This document shows positions 48,754 to 56,479 of a stretch of 64,000 bases of DNA, in pieces. Position 1 is the first letter of the stretch. Every line of letters starts with the position of its first letter. The notes beneath the pieces are model-generated. The model saw only the letters and a program-made list of their open reading frames with translations, searched no databases and was not told the DNA's origin. This stretch comes from Schlegelella_A sp038318385 (GTDB lineage: Bacteria > Pseudomonadota > Gammaproteobacteria > Burkholderiales > Burkholderiaceae_C). The translations under genes and the position numbers were made by a program. The stretch spans positions 6,586 through 70,585 of the forward strand of contig JBBQCD010000015.1 of assembly GCA_038318385.1 (NCBI GenBank). Direction: 5' to 3'.

Positions 48754-49382
48754 GGCTTGTTCACCGGAGGCTTCTCGGCGAGCGCCGCCATGTCGCGGGC
48801 CACGACTTCCTTTTGTTGCAGGAACTCGGCGAGCTCCTGCTCGGCGGACTTGCCTTGGGACTTCTGGGAGGGGTCCGGTACCAGCCCCTTGAGGAAGGCG
48901 ATGCGCTTGATCAGCTCGGAGATCGCCTGCAGGCCGAGCAACAGGAAGCCGAGCGGAAGCAGGGCGAACACCGGCCAGCGGATCAGCCCACCGGCGTTTG
49001 ACGAATACTCGTTCATCACGTAAGAGCGGATCACCAGCGGCAGCGACAGGTGGATCACGGTGTAGACCAGCGGCAGGACGAAGCAGGTGAGGCCGATGAT
49101 GTCGACCCAGATCTGCTTGCGCTTGGAGAGGTGGCCCGAGACGACGTCGATCCTGACGTGTTCCTGGCGCAGCATCGTGTAGCCCGCCGCGAGGAGGAAG
49201 ACCGCGGCGAAGAGGTACCACTGGATCTCGAGGTAGGCATTCGAACTCGTGTTGAATGCCTTGCGGACCGCGGCGTTCAGCGCGCTGATCAGCACTGCCG
49301 CCAGGACCAGCCATGCCAGCCAGCGGCCGACGAATTCGCTCATGCGGTCGATCCACCGCGAGACTGTGAGTAGAGCCTGCAC
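48750..49382 (-). CDS. TRAP transporter small permease (DctQ family)
   Basis: 210 residues. Four membrane helices (WLAWLVLAAVLISALNA, LFAAVFLLAAGYTML, GLTCFVLPLVYTVIHL, PVFALLPLGFLLLGLQA) in the DctQ order, with the QEHVRIDVVSGHLSKR loop. The GTG at 49382 (VQALLTVSRWIDRM) is chosen because GGAGG lies 5 bases upstream. An ATG at 49487 would add 35 unlikely Pro/Arg/Ser-rich residues. The C-terminal cytoplasmic tail is charged (KSAEQELAEFLQQKEVV) and longer than usual. Confidence 0.9.
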   Translation of the reverse strand: MQALLTVSRWIDRMSEFVGRWLAWLVLAAVLISALNAAVRKAFNTSSNAYLEIQWYLFAAVFLLAAGYTMLRQEHVRIDVVSGHLSKRKQIWVDIIGLTCFVLPLVYTVIHLSLPLVIRSYVMNEYSSNAGGLIRWPVFALLPLGFLLLGLQAISELIKRIAFLKGLVPDPSQKSQGKSAEQELAEFLQQKEVVARDMAALAEKPPVNKP

Positions 49383-49506
49383 GTCGCCCTCCGATGGTGC
49401 ACCAGGTACCGCGCGCTTCGACGACACGGGCGCATGCCCGCTTTCGAGTCGGCCGGATTCTAGAGAGGCGTGCGGCCGGGGCCGCACGGTCTTACCCTAA
49501 GCGGTA

Positions 49507-49851
49507 TCAGGCGCCGGTGGCCGCCTGGAAGAGTCGTCCCGAGCGGGCACCGCTGCGGCAGAACGCCAGGATGGGCTTGGGCATCGTGCGCAGCAGCTCT
49601 GCGAAGCGCGCGATTTCCTGGGGGCTCTGGAAAGCCGGGCTGACCGGCAGGAAGGCGTATTCGAGCCCGGCGGCGCGCGCCGCGCTTTCCATGGCTGCAT
49701 GGGTCGGCTGATCGGGCCCGCCCTCGTGATCGGGGCGATTGTTGATCACGCTGCGATAGCCGGCGTCGGCGACCCAGGTCATCGCGGCGGGCTCGAGTTG
49801 CGGCGCGACGCTGACGTCGGCGGTCAGACGCTGGACAGAGGGTGTCGACAT
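49507..49851 (-). CDS. TIGR01244 (DUF442) phosphatase/sulfurtransferase-like protein
   Basis: 114 residues. Dual-specificity-phosphatase-like fold: TADVSVAPQLEP, GYRSVINNRPDHEG, and a P-loop CRSGARSGRLF with the Cys nucleophile near the end. Members are often fused to beta-lactamase-fold sulfur oxidases such as BlhA/Bigr-type proteins; here the domain is alone. Cytoplasmic; the function of the stand-alone form is unclear. Lies between the TRAP permeases (124-base gap) and yqeY (28 bases). Confidence 0.85.
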   Translation of the reverse strand: MSTPSVQRLTADVSVAPQLEPAAMTWVADAGYRSVINNRPDHEGGPDQPTHAAMESAARAAGLEYAFLPVSPAFQSPQEIARFAELLRTMPKPILAFCRSGARSGRLFQAATGA

Positions 49852-49879
49852 GGTCGGGGCTCGGTTGGGAAGTGGGAAA

Positions 49880-50326
49880 TCAGCGCGTCAGGGCTTGCTT
49901 GACGGCGGCCGAGACCAGGGCCATGTCGGCCTGCCCGGCGAGACGTGTCTTGGCGGCGGCCATCACGCGCCCCATGTCCGACGGGCCTGCGGCCCCGGTC
50001 TCGGCGACGATGGCCTCGACGACGGCGCGGATCGCCGCGGCGTCGAGGCGCTGCGGCAGGTAGGCCTCGAGGATTTTCTGCTCGGCCTCTTCCTTGGCGA
50101 CCAGGTCCGGACGCTGGCCGGCGCTGAACTGCGTGATCGAGTCCTTGCGCTGCTTGACCAGCTTGTCGATGATGACGACGACCGCCGTGTCGTCGAGGAC
50201 GATGCGCTCGTCGACCTCGCGTTGCTTCAGTGCCGCGAGCAGCCCTCGGATCGTCAGCAGGCGCGGTGCGTCCTTCTGGCGCATGGCGTCCTTCATGTCT
50301 TCCGTGATCCGGTCCTTGAGGCTCAT
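49880..50326 (-). CDS. GatB/YqeY-domain protein
   Basis: 148 residues, helical: LKDRITEDMKDAMRQKDAPRL at the start, EKEEAEQ-type middle (AKEEAEQKILEAYLPQRLD) and GAAGPSDMGRVMAAAKTRL near the end. YqeY resembles the tail domain of GatB, which binds tRNA in the amidotransferase; the stand-alone form's role is not established. It follows rpsU with an 85-base gap that contains a 9-bp hairpin, a standard arrangement (rpsU-yqeY) in many proteobacteria. Confidence 0.92.
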   Translation of the reverse strand: MSLKDRITEDMKDAMRQKDAPRLLTIRGLLAALKQREVDERIVLDDTAVVVIIDKLVKQRKDSITQFSAGQRPDLVAKEEAEQKILEAYLPQRLDAAAIRAVVEAIVAETGAAGPSDMGRVMAAAKTRLAGQADMALVSAAVKQALTR

Positions 50327-50367
50327 CCTGCGATCCCTGGCGCTGCGATTGCGGTTTCAGAAGCGAC

Positions 50368-50390
50368 GAAGCCCGCGGCGTGCGGGCTTC
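50368..50390. terminator. 9-bp stem-loop after rpsU
   Basis: GAAGCCCGC (50368-50376) pairs exactly with GCGGGCTTC (50382-50390) around a 5-base loop, between rpsU (upstream on the minus strand) and yqeY. No T-run follows, so it may be an attenuator or RNA-processing hairpin that sets different expression of S21 and YqeY. Confidence 0.5.
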
Positions 50391-50411
50391 AGCGACGAGA
50401 CTACTCTCGGG

Positions 50412-50624
50412 TCAGAAAAGCTTTTTCGGCAGTTGCATGCTACGGACGCGCTTGAAATGGCGCTTGACCGCGGCCGCCTTCTTGCGTTTGCGCTCGGCAG
50501 TGGGCTTCTCGTAGAACTCGCGGGCCCGCAGATCGGTCAGCAAACCGAGCTTTTCGATGGTGCGCTTGAAACGGCGCAGTGCGACGTCGAATGGCTCGTT
50601 TTCCTTGACGCGTATCGTAGTCAT
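50412..50624 (-). CDS. rpsU: 30S ribosomal protein S21
   Basis: 70 residues, normal size and Lys/Arg rich: MTTIRVKENEPFDVALRRFK at the start, then EFYEKPTAERKRKKAAAVKR. S21 binds the small-subunit platform and helps initiation. It is read from its own near-consensus promoter (TTGCAG, 17 bases, TATAAT) just upstream and is followed by yqeY. Confidence 0.97.
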   Translation of the reverse strand: MTTIRVKENEPFDVALRRFKRTIEKLGLLTDLRAREFYEKPTAERKRKKAAAVKRHFKRVRSMQLPKKLF

Positions 50625-50653
50625 GTAGCAGTGTGAATTGCGGTGAAACGCGA

Positions 50654-50682
50654 ATTATAGCTGCCTCAGGGGGCTGCTGCAA
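50654..50682 (-). promoter_or_regulatory. Sigma-70 promoter of rpsU
   Basis: On the minus strand a -35 TTGCAG (50682-50677) and a perfect -10 TATAAT (50659-50654) are separated by exactly 17 bases. The -10 lies 30 bases before the rpsU ATG, so the leader is short. The spacer is GC rich. Confidence 0.85.
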
Positions 50683-50689
50683 CGGACCC

Positions 50690-51895
50690 CTACGCTGTGG
50701 GCGAAAGTGCCGCCGCGCAGGCCGCGGCGCTGGCCCAGGCCCACTGGAAGTTGTAGCCGCCCAGCCATCCCGTGACATCGACCACTTCGCCGATGAAGTG
50801 CAGCCCGGCACGACGGCGGCTTTGCAGGCTCCGCGAATCGAGTTCGCGGGTGTCGACGCCGCCGGCAGTCACCTCGGCCTTGCGGTAGCCCTCGGTCCCG
50901 TCCGGCAGGAGTTGCCAATCCTGAAGGCGCGCCGCGAAGGCCGCCAGCTCTCGATCGCGGATCTCGGCCAGGGGTCGGTCCCTGAGCGGTGGATCCGTGG
51001 CGGCCCAGGCTTCTGCCAGGCGGCGGGGCATCCGCGCGGCAAGGGCGGTGGCCAGGCTGCGTCGGCCGGCAAGCTTGTCTGCCCGCAGAAGGGCAGCGAG
51101 ATCCTCGCCGGGCATGCAGTCGATGCGGATGGCGGTGCCGGGGCGCCAGGCCGTCGAGATCTGGAGCGCGGCTGGCCCGCTCAGCCCGCGGTGCGTGAAC
51201 AGCAGGTCTTCCGAGAAGCGGATCGCCTCGCGGGTGTCTCCGGTCGACACCAAGACCGGCAGCGACAGGCCGGCCAGCGCGTCGAATCCGAGCCACTGGC
51301 CCGGGGACATCGTGAGGGGAACCAGCGCAGGTCGGGTCTCGACGATGCGATGGCCGTACTGCCGGGCAAGCCGATAGCCGAAATCGGTGGCGCCGATCTT
51401 CGGGATGGAGAGCCCGCCAGTGGCGACGACGACCTGCGCTGTCCAGACCCGGCCGCGCGCCGTGTCGAGCTCGAAGCCGTCGGCGGCGTCGCCGACGGTC
51501 CCGATCGCGCACGGCTGCCAGCGCTGGACCCCGCCGGCCGCGCACTCTGCCAGCAGCAGCTCGATGATCTCGGCGCTCGAGCCGTCGCAAAAGAGCTGTC
51601 CCTTGTGCTTCTCGTGCCAGGCCACGCCGTGTCGCTCGACGAGGGCGACGAAATCGGCGGGGGTGTAGCGCGCCAGCGCCGAACGGCAGAAGTCGGGGTT
51701 GGCCGAGAAGAAGTTCGGGGGGCCCGCTTCGCGGTTCGTGAAGTTGCAGCGCCCGCCGCCGGAAATGCGGATCTTCTCGGCGACTTTCTCGGCATGGTCG
51801 AGCAGCAACACCGAGAGTCCACGCTGGCCGGCGATGGCAGCACAGTGCAGGCCGGCGGCTCCGGCGCCGATGACGACGGCATCGAATTTCAGCAT
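50690..51895 (-). CDS. NAD(P)/FAD-dependent oxidoreductase (BaiN/YhiN, HI0933 family)
   Basis: 401 residues. Dinucleotide-binding motif AVVIGAGAAGLHCAAIAGQRG at the N-terminus, then the family signature KIRISGGGRCNFTN, VVVATGGLSIPKIGATDFGY, LLFTHRGLSGPAALQIS, and a C-terminal AGLHFIGEVVDVTGWLGGYNFQWAWASG-like FAD segment. Members are flavin reductases of unclear substrate; BaiN of gut clostridia acts on bile acid intermediates. Probably a single transcription unit. The 203 bases upstream, up to ybiB, hold no gene. Confidence 0.92.
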   Translation of the reverse strand: MLKFDAVVIGAGAAGLHCAAIAGQRGLSVLLLDHAEKVAEKIRISGGGRCNFTNREAGPPNFFSANPDFCRSALARYTPADFVALVERHGVAWHEKHKGQLFCDGSSAEIIELLLAECAAGGVQRWQPCAIGTVGDAADGFELDTARGRVWTAQVVVATGGLSIPKIGATDFGYRLARQYGHRIVETRPALVPLTMSPGQWLGFDALAGLSLPVLVSTGDTREAIRFSEDLLFTHRGLSGPAALQISTAWRPGTAIRIDCMPGEDLAALLRADKLAGRRSLATALAARMPRRLAEAWAATDPPLRDRPLAEIRDRELAAFAARLQDWQLLPDGTEGYRKAEVTAGGVDTRELDSRSLQSRRRAGLHFIGEVVDVTGWLGGYNFQWAWASAAACAAALSPTA

Positions 51896-52098
51896 GCTCG
51901 CGCACCTGCGGCGCTGCCCGCGGCGAGAAGAACGCGGCTCAAGCCGTGCAGACGCGAGATCGTGGCAGTGGGGCGAGATGCGTCATCGGTCCTCCAGGGT
52001 CGGCGCATTATCGCGGGCGAGAGATTGGCGTCCCCGCCTCAGTCGGGGCAGATTCGCGGTGACGTCTTCAGTCGCAGGCGACGTTTTCGGCGACGTCT

Positions 52099-53052
52099 TC
52101 AGGCGCTCTGTTCGCTCGGTGTGGCCGCGCCGATGGCGGCGAGGGCGTGCACCAGGCACTCGACCTGGCCCAGCAGTGGCGGTGGCGCAGGCCGTTCGCC
52201 GCTGACGACCGACTGGATGTAGAGCGCCGTCGTCGCTGCATCGTGGCTGCGCGGCAGCAGCGGCAGCGCGGTCAGCACCCCGTCCTGGGCGGCGCCGGAC
52301 AGATCGGATCGAAGGACACCGCCGATGTAGACGTCGAAGCGCGGCGTGCGGCGCGGATCCGCCACCGGCTCGCCCTCGGTACCGCGCAGCGACAGGGCGT
52401 GGGCGCCGCTGGCGACCAGAAAGGCGTTCTGCAAGTGCGCGTAGTCGGGATGGGTGTGGTTGACCACGCGCATCACCGGCCCCGCGCCGCACGGCTGCAG
52501 CAGCTTGGCGATGGTGTGCCCGGAGTTGCGCAGGCCGATGACACGGCGGACATCGAGCAGTCGCGCCAGCGGGGGGCAGAGATCCGCCGTGCGCATGAAG
52601 ACCGGTTCGCGCCGCCCCCAGGCATCGACCACGTCCGCGGGCTCGCGCGCGAACGGCAGCCCGAGGTCGCGGAAGATGGCGGCGGTCGTGATGCGGCCCG
52701 CATCCTCGTCCAGGCCGTGGACGAGGACCTGCACATCTTCCTGCGCCAGCAGCAGCGCGAGCAGGGCGGTCAGGTTGGGAAGTTTGCGGGCGCCGTTGTA
52801 GGAGGGCAGCACGACCGTGGGTCGGCTCGCCGGCAGGCGCAGGCAACGCGTCTCGGCCGCTTCGAGAAAGCCCGCCAGTTCTTCGAGCGACTCGCCCTTC
52901 ACGCGCATCGCGATCGCGAAGGCGCCGAGCTCCAGGTCGCTCACCGCTCCGTCGAGGACCTGGCTCATCAGGTCATGGGCTTGGGCGCGACCGAGCGAGC
53001 GCGCGCCGTCTTTTCCTCGACCGATCTCGCGAATGTAGGGCGCAATGCTCAT
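52099..53052 (-). CDS. ybiB: YbiB / TrpD2 DNA-binding protein, anthranilate phosphoribosyltransferase fold
   Basis: 317 residues. The fold is that of anthranilate phosphoribosyltransferase: GRAQAHDLMSQVLDGAVSDLELGAFAIAMRVKGE, VVLPSYNGARKLPNL, QVLVHGLDEDAGRIT and RRVIGLRNSGHTIAKLL. The substrate-binding GTGGD-type motif is missing (SYNGARKLPNLT), as in YbiB, which binds single-stranded nucleic acid instead of making tryptophan. In E. coli ybiB is LexA controlled; no SOS box is seen here. The start at 53052 is preferred over a Met at 53109. Confidence 0.88.
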   Translation of the reverse strand: MSIAPYIREIGRGKDGARSLGRAQAHDLMSQVLDGAVSDLELGAFAIAMRVKGESLEELAGFLEAAETRCLRLPASRPTVVLPSYNGARKLPNLTALLALLLAQEDVQVLVHGLDEDAGRITTAAIFRDLGLPFAREPADVVDAWGRREPVFMRTADLCPPLARLLDVRRVIGLRNSGHTIAKLLQPCGAGPVMRVVNHTHPDYAHLQNAFLVASGAHALSLRGTEGEPVADPRRTPRFDVYIGGVLRSDLSGAAQDGVLTALPLLPRSHDAATTALYIQSVVSGERPAPPPLLGQVECLVHALAAIGAATPSEQSA

Positions 53053-53209
53053 GGGAAGTCCGCAGAGCCTGTCGCAAGTTCCAGGCCTGCCATTGCGCCA
53101 GCAAGGCAAGTGCCCGGATCATCGTGGCGACGCTTCCGGTTCCGGTGCCGGCCTCGACTGGCGGCCTGTCGACGGTGGTCCTGTACCGCGTGCCGCTGAC
53201 GCGTCGGTC

Positions 53210-54718
53210 TCAGGTGGGTGCCGGGCGGCTGGGGAAGATGCGGCCTCGAATGGCGCCGAAGACTGGCCAGAGCAGCAGGATGATCGCCAACCCGGCGATG
53301 CTACCGACCAGCGGATTCGACCAGAAGATCGAGAGACTGCCCTGGGACAGCAGCATCGACTGCCGGAAACTCGCTTCTGCCATGTCACCCAGAACCAGCG
53401 CCAGTACCATCGGCGCCAGCGGATAACGCAGCTTCTTGAAAAAGTAACCGACGACGCCGAAGACCAGCATCATCTGCACGTCGAACATCGAGCTGTGCAC
53501 CGTATAGGCGCCGATGGCGCAGATGACGATGATGACCGGGGCGATCACCGAGAACGGGATCCGCAGGATGGCGGCCCAGAAGGGCACAGTCGTCAGCACG
53601 ACGATGAGGCCGACGATGTTGCCGAGGTACATCGATGCGATCAGACCCCAGACGAAGTCCTTCTGCTCGATGAACAGCATCGGTCCGGGCTGCAGGCCCC
53701 AGATCAGCAGGCCGCCGAGCAGGACCGCAGCAGTTGGCGAGCCGGGGATGCCGAGGGTCAGCATCGGCAGCAGCGCCGAGGTGCCGGCGGCGTGCGCCGC
53801 GGTCTCGGGCGCGACCACGCCGACGATGTCACCCTTGCCGAAGGTCTGCGGGTCCTTGGCCATGCGTCGGGCCATGCCGTAGCTCATGAACGAGGCCGGG
53901 GTCGCCCCGCCGGGGGTGATGCCCATCCAGCAACCGATGGCCATCGAGCGCAGGAACGTCTTCCAGTGCGCCAGCAGCTGGTACCAGGTCTGGAACACGA
54001 CCCTGACGTTGATCTTGGCGGATTTGCCCTTGAAGGCGAGGCCCTCTTCCATCGTCAGCAGGATTTCCCCGATGCCGAAGAGGCCGATGACGGCGATGAG
54101 GAAGTCGAAGCCCTTCAGCAGCACCGGAAAGCCGTACGTCATGCGCAGCTGCCCCGTCACCGTGTCCATGCCGACAGCGGCCAGCGCGAAGCCCAGCATC
54201 ATGGCCGAGATCACCTTGGCCGGTGGCTCCTTGCTCATGCCGACGAAACTGCAGAAGGTCAGGAGCTGGACCGCGAAGAATTCCGCAGGCCCGAATCGCA
54301 ACGCGAAGCGCGCCAGCAACGGCGCGAGGAATGTGATCAGGATCACCGCGAACAGCGCGCCGATGAACGACGAGGTGAACGCCGCCGTCAGGGCCTGCGC
54401 CGCTCGGCCCTGCTGGGCCATCGGATAGCCGTCGAACGTCGTCGCGACCGACCAGGGCTCACCCGGGATGTTGAACAGGATCGAGGTAATCGCCCCACCG
54501 AATAACGCACCCCAGTAGATGCACGACAGCATGATGATCGCCGAGGTCGGGTTCATCGAGAACGTCAGCGGGAGCAGGATCGCCACGCCGTTCGCGCCGC
54601 CCAGTCCGGGCAGCACGCCGATCAGCACGCCGAGCGTGATGCCGATCAGCATGAAGCCGAGGTTGGGCACCGTCAGCGCGACCGAAAAGCCGTGCATGAG
54701 GTTGTTGAGGTCGTCCAT
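53210..54718 (-). CDS. tctA: Tripartite tricarboxylate transporter permease, large subunit (TctA)
   Basis: 502 residues with about 11-12 helices. TctA features: GVLPGLGGANGVAILLPLTF, the GALFGGAITSILFNIPGEP loop, GITPGGATPASFMSYGMA and TLGIPGSPTAAVLLGGLLIWGL. It couples proton or sodium flow to uptake of a dicarboxylate or tricarboxylate-type acid delivered by TctC. AAGGA lies 5 bases before the ATG. Last gene of the row tctC-tctB-tctA; 157 bases follow before ybiB. Confidence 0.95.
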   Translation of the reverse strand: MDDLNNLMHGFSVALTVPNLGFMLIGITLGVLIGVLPGLGGANGVAILLPLTFSMNPTSAIIMLSCIYWGALFGGAITSILFNIPGEPWSVATTFDGYPMAQQGRAAQALTAAFTSSFIGALFAVILITFLAPLLARFALRFGPAEFFAVQLLTFCSFVGMSKEPPAKVISAMMLGFALAAVGMDTVTGQLRMTYGFPVLLKGFDFLIAVIGLFGIGEILLTMEEGLAFKGKSAKINVRVVFQTWYQLLAHWKTFLRSMAIGCWMGITPGGATPASFMSYGMARRMAKDPQTFGKGDIVGVVAPETAAHAAGTSALLPMLTLGIPGSPTAAVLLGGLLIWGLQPGPMLFIEQKDFVWGLIASMYLGNIVGLIVVLTTVPFWAAILRIPFSVIAPVIIVICAIGAYTVHSSMFDVQMMLVFGVVGYFFKKLRYPLAPMVLALVLGDMAEASFRQSMLLSQGSLSIFWSNPLVGSIAGLAIILLLWPVFGAIRGRIFPSRPAPT

Positions 54719-54749
54719 CTTCGTCCTTTGGGGAGTCGCGCGGGCGAGG

Positions 54750-55268
54750 TCAGAAGCCCAGGAGCTGTTCGATCGGGCCCTTGGCCAGTGGGACCAGGAA
54801 CCAGCGCTCGAACACCAGGAAGAACACCAGCGGCACGGCGATCGAGATGCCGATGCTGAAAGCCCAGCCAAACTTGCCGTGGCGGCGCATGAAGTAGCCG
54901 ATCAGCAGCGCCGAGGCGATGTAGATGCCGAGGTAGGAGACCGCCACGACATAGACGATGATCGGTATCAGGACCGAAATCACCAGGGCCAGTTCGGAGC
55001 GCTTCGCGAATTCGGCGTCCAGCGAATTCCAGCGCAGCAGCGTGCGCAGCATCGTCGTTCCGCTCGCGCCGAGCAGCAACACGCCGATGTAGAACGGGAA
55101 GTAGCCCGAGCGCGGGCCGTCGTCGGCCCAGCCGATGCCCACGCGCAGGCTGTCGGCGATGACGCCCAGCGCGAAGACGACCAGGACGATGGCCACGCCC
55201 AGTTCCGGCCCGCGCTCGAGCACGGCGAGGCCTTCGTCGGCGTCACCGACTTGCGATTCCTGATTCAT
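54750..55268 (-). CDS. tctB: Tripartite tricarboxylate transporter small subunit (TctB)
   Basis: 172 residues with four membrane helices (GVAIVLVVFALGVIADSL, YFPFYIGVLLLGASGTTML, LVISVLIPIIVYVVAVSYLGIYIA, FSIGISIAVPLVFFLVF) in the TctB pattern. The ATG at 55268 has GGAG 8 bases upstream and is used rather than an in-frame Met at 55298. It lies between tctC and tctA with gaps of 58 and 31 bases. Confidence 0.93.
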   Translation of the reverse strand: MNQESQVGDADEGLAVLERGPELGVAIVLVVFALGVIADSLRVGIGWADDGPRSGYFPFYIGVLLLGASGTTMLRTLLRWNSLDAEFAKRSELALVISVLIPIIVYVVAVSYLGIYIASALLIGYFMRRHGKFGWAFSIGISIAVPLVFFLVFERWFLVPLAKGPIEQLLGF

Positions 55269-55326
55269 GTAGGTCTCCAGGGTCGGCGCCGCGGGCACCG
55301 ACCGTTGCTTCGAATCGCGAGCGGAT

Positions 55327-56340
55327 CTATTTGGCGAGGAAGCCGGCTTCCTTCATCAGCTCGCGGTGCAACTGCTCGTTCTTGCCGGCCCAGTCCGAGT
55401 ACGCCTGGCCATTCAGCATGGTCTGCTTGAACGCGCCCTTTTCCATGAAGTCCTTCCACTCCGGCAGCGCGGCGACCTTCTTGAAGAGATCGACGTAGAA
55501 CGCGACCTGATCGGGCGTCACGCCGGGGGGCATGAAGATTCCGCGCAGCATCAGGTACTCGATCGGAACGCCCTGCGACATGCACGTCGGGACATCGGCC
55601 CAGGACATGTTGTTGCTGAGCTTGGACGGGTAGGGCATCTTGTCCTTGTCCATCACGCACAGCGCACGCAGCTTGCCGGCGCGCCAGTGGGACTCGGCTT
55701 CGATCGGGTTGTTCACCGTCGAGTCGATGTGCTTGCCGACGAGCTGGACTGCGACGTCGCCGCCGCCCTTGTACGGAATGTAGATCATCTTCTTGCCGGT
55801 CGCCTTCTCGAGCATGACCGTGATGATCTGGTCCTCTTGCTTGGAGCCCGTGCCACCCATCTTGAAGGTGTTGTTCGGCTGCGCCTTGATCGCGTCGAGG
55901 TACTCCTTGGCGTTCTTGTACGGCGACTCCGCGTTGACCCACAGCACGAACTCGTCGAGCGCCAGCATCGACACCGGCGTGAGGTCGCGCCAGTTGAACG
56001 GTACGCCGGTGGCGAGCGGCGTCGTGAACAGGTTCGACAGGGTGATGACCACCTTGTGGGGGTCGCCGCTCGATCCCTTGACATCGAGGAAGCCCTCGGC
56101 CCCGGCGCCGCCCGACTTGTTGACGACGATGAAGGGCTGCTTCATCAGGTTGTGCTTGGCCACCATGCCTTGCAGGAAGCGCGACATCTGGTCGGCACCG
56201 CCGCAGGTGCCCGCGGGGACGACGAACTCGACCGGTTTCGTCGGCTCCCACGCCGCTTGGGCGGTGGGCGTCAGGGCCAGGGATGCCAGCGCGGCGATGG
56301 CGCCGATCGTCGCGTGAAGTTTGGATCGCTTCTGGGTCAT
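55327..56340 (-). CDS. tctC: Tripartite tricarboxylate transporter substrate-binding protein (TctC/Bug family)
   Basis: 337 residues. Sec signal (ATIGAIAALASLALTPTAQA) and a periplasmic Bug-family body starting AWEPTKPVEFVVPAGTCGGADQMSRF. The binding pocket of this family uses main-chain contacts to carboxylates. The usual G-x-D segment after the first strand reads CGGADQM. AGGAGA is 7 bases before the ATG. The gene follows the formate dehydrogenase alpha gene by 139 bases on the same strand. The substrate is not known; the flanking oxalate genes make oxalate or a related small acid a reasonable guess (inference). Confidence 0.93.
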   Translation of the reverse strand: MTQKRSKLHATIGAIAALASLALTPTAQAAWEPTKPVEFVVPAGTCGGADQMSRFLQGMVAKHNLMKQPFIVVNKSGGAGAEGFLDVKGSSGDPHKVVITLSNLFTTPLATGVPFNWRDLTPVSMLALDEFVLWVNAESPYKNAKEYLDAIKAQPNNTFKMGGTGSKQEDQIITVMLEKATGKKMIYIPYKGGGDVAVQLVGKHIDSTVNNPIEAESHWRAGKLRALCVMDKDKMPYPSKLSNNMSWADVPTCMSQGVPIEYLMLRGIFMPPGVTPDQVAFYVDLFKKVAALPEWKDFMEKGAFKQTMLNGQAYSDWAGKNEQLHRELMKEAGFLAK

Positions 56341-56479
56341 GTTGTCTCCTATGACTGCCTGTGGCTGGGAACCGGGAGGTCCGCCAGGGGTTGTTGAACG
56401 GCCCCGGGACTTGGCCGGTGCGCTCGCTTGAATTGCCTGTCGTCGATTTCGGTGGTCGAACTCCTGTTCCCGGTCGCGA

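Noticed and set aside
52029..52047. CCCCG/CGGGG hairpin and repeated GACGTCTTCAG units downstream of ybiB
   Set aside because: Stem of only 5 bp without a T-run; the repeat is short (two copies of 11 bases at 52061 and 52092) and could be chance in GC-rich DNA.
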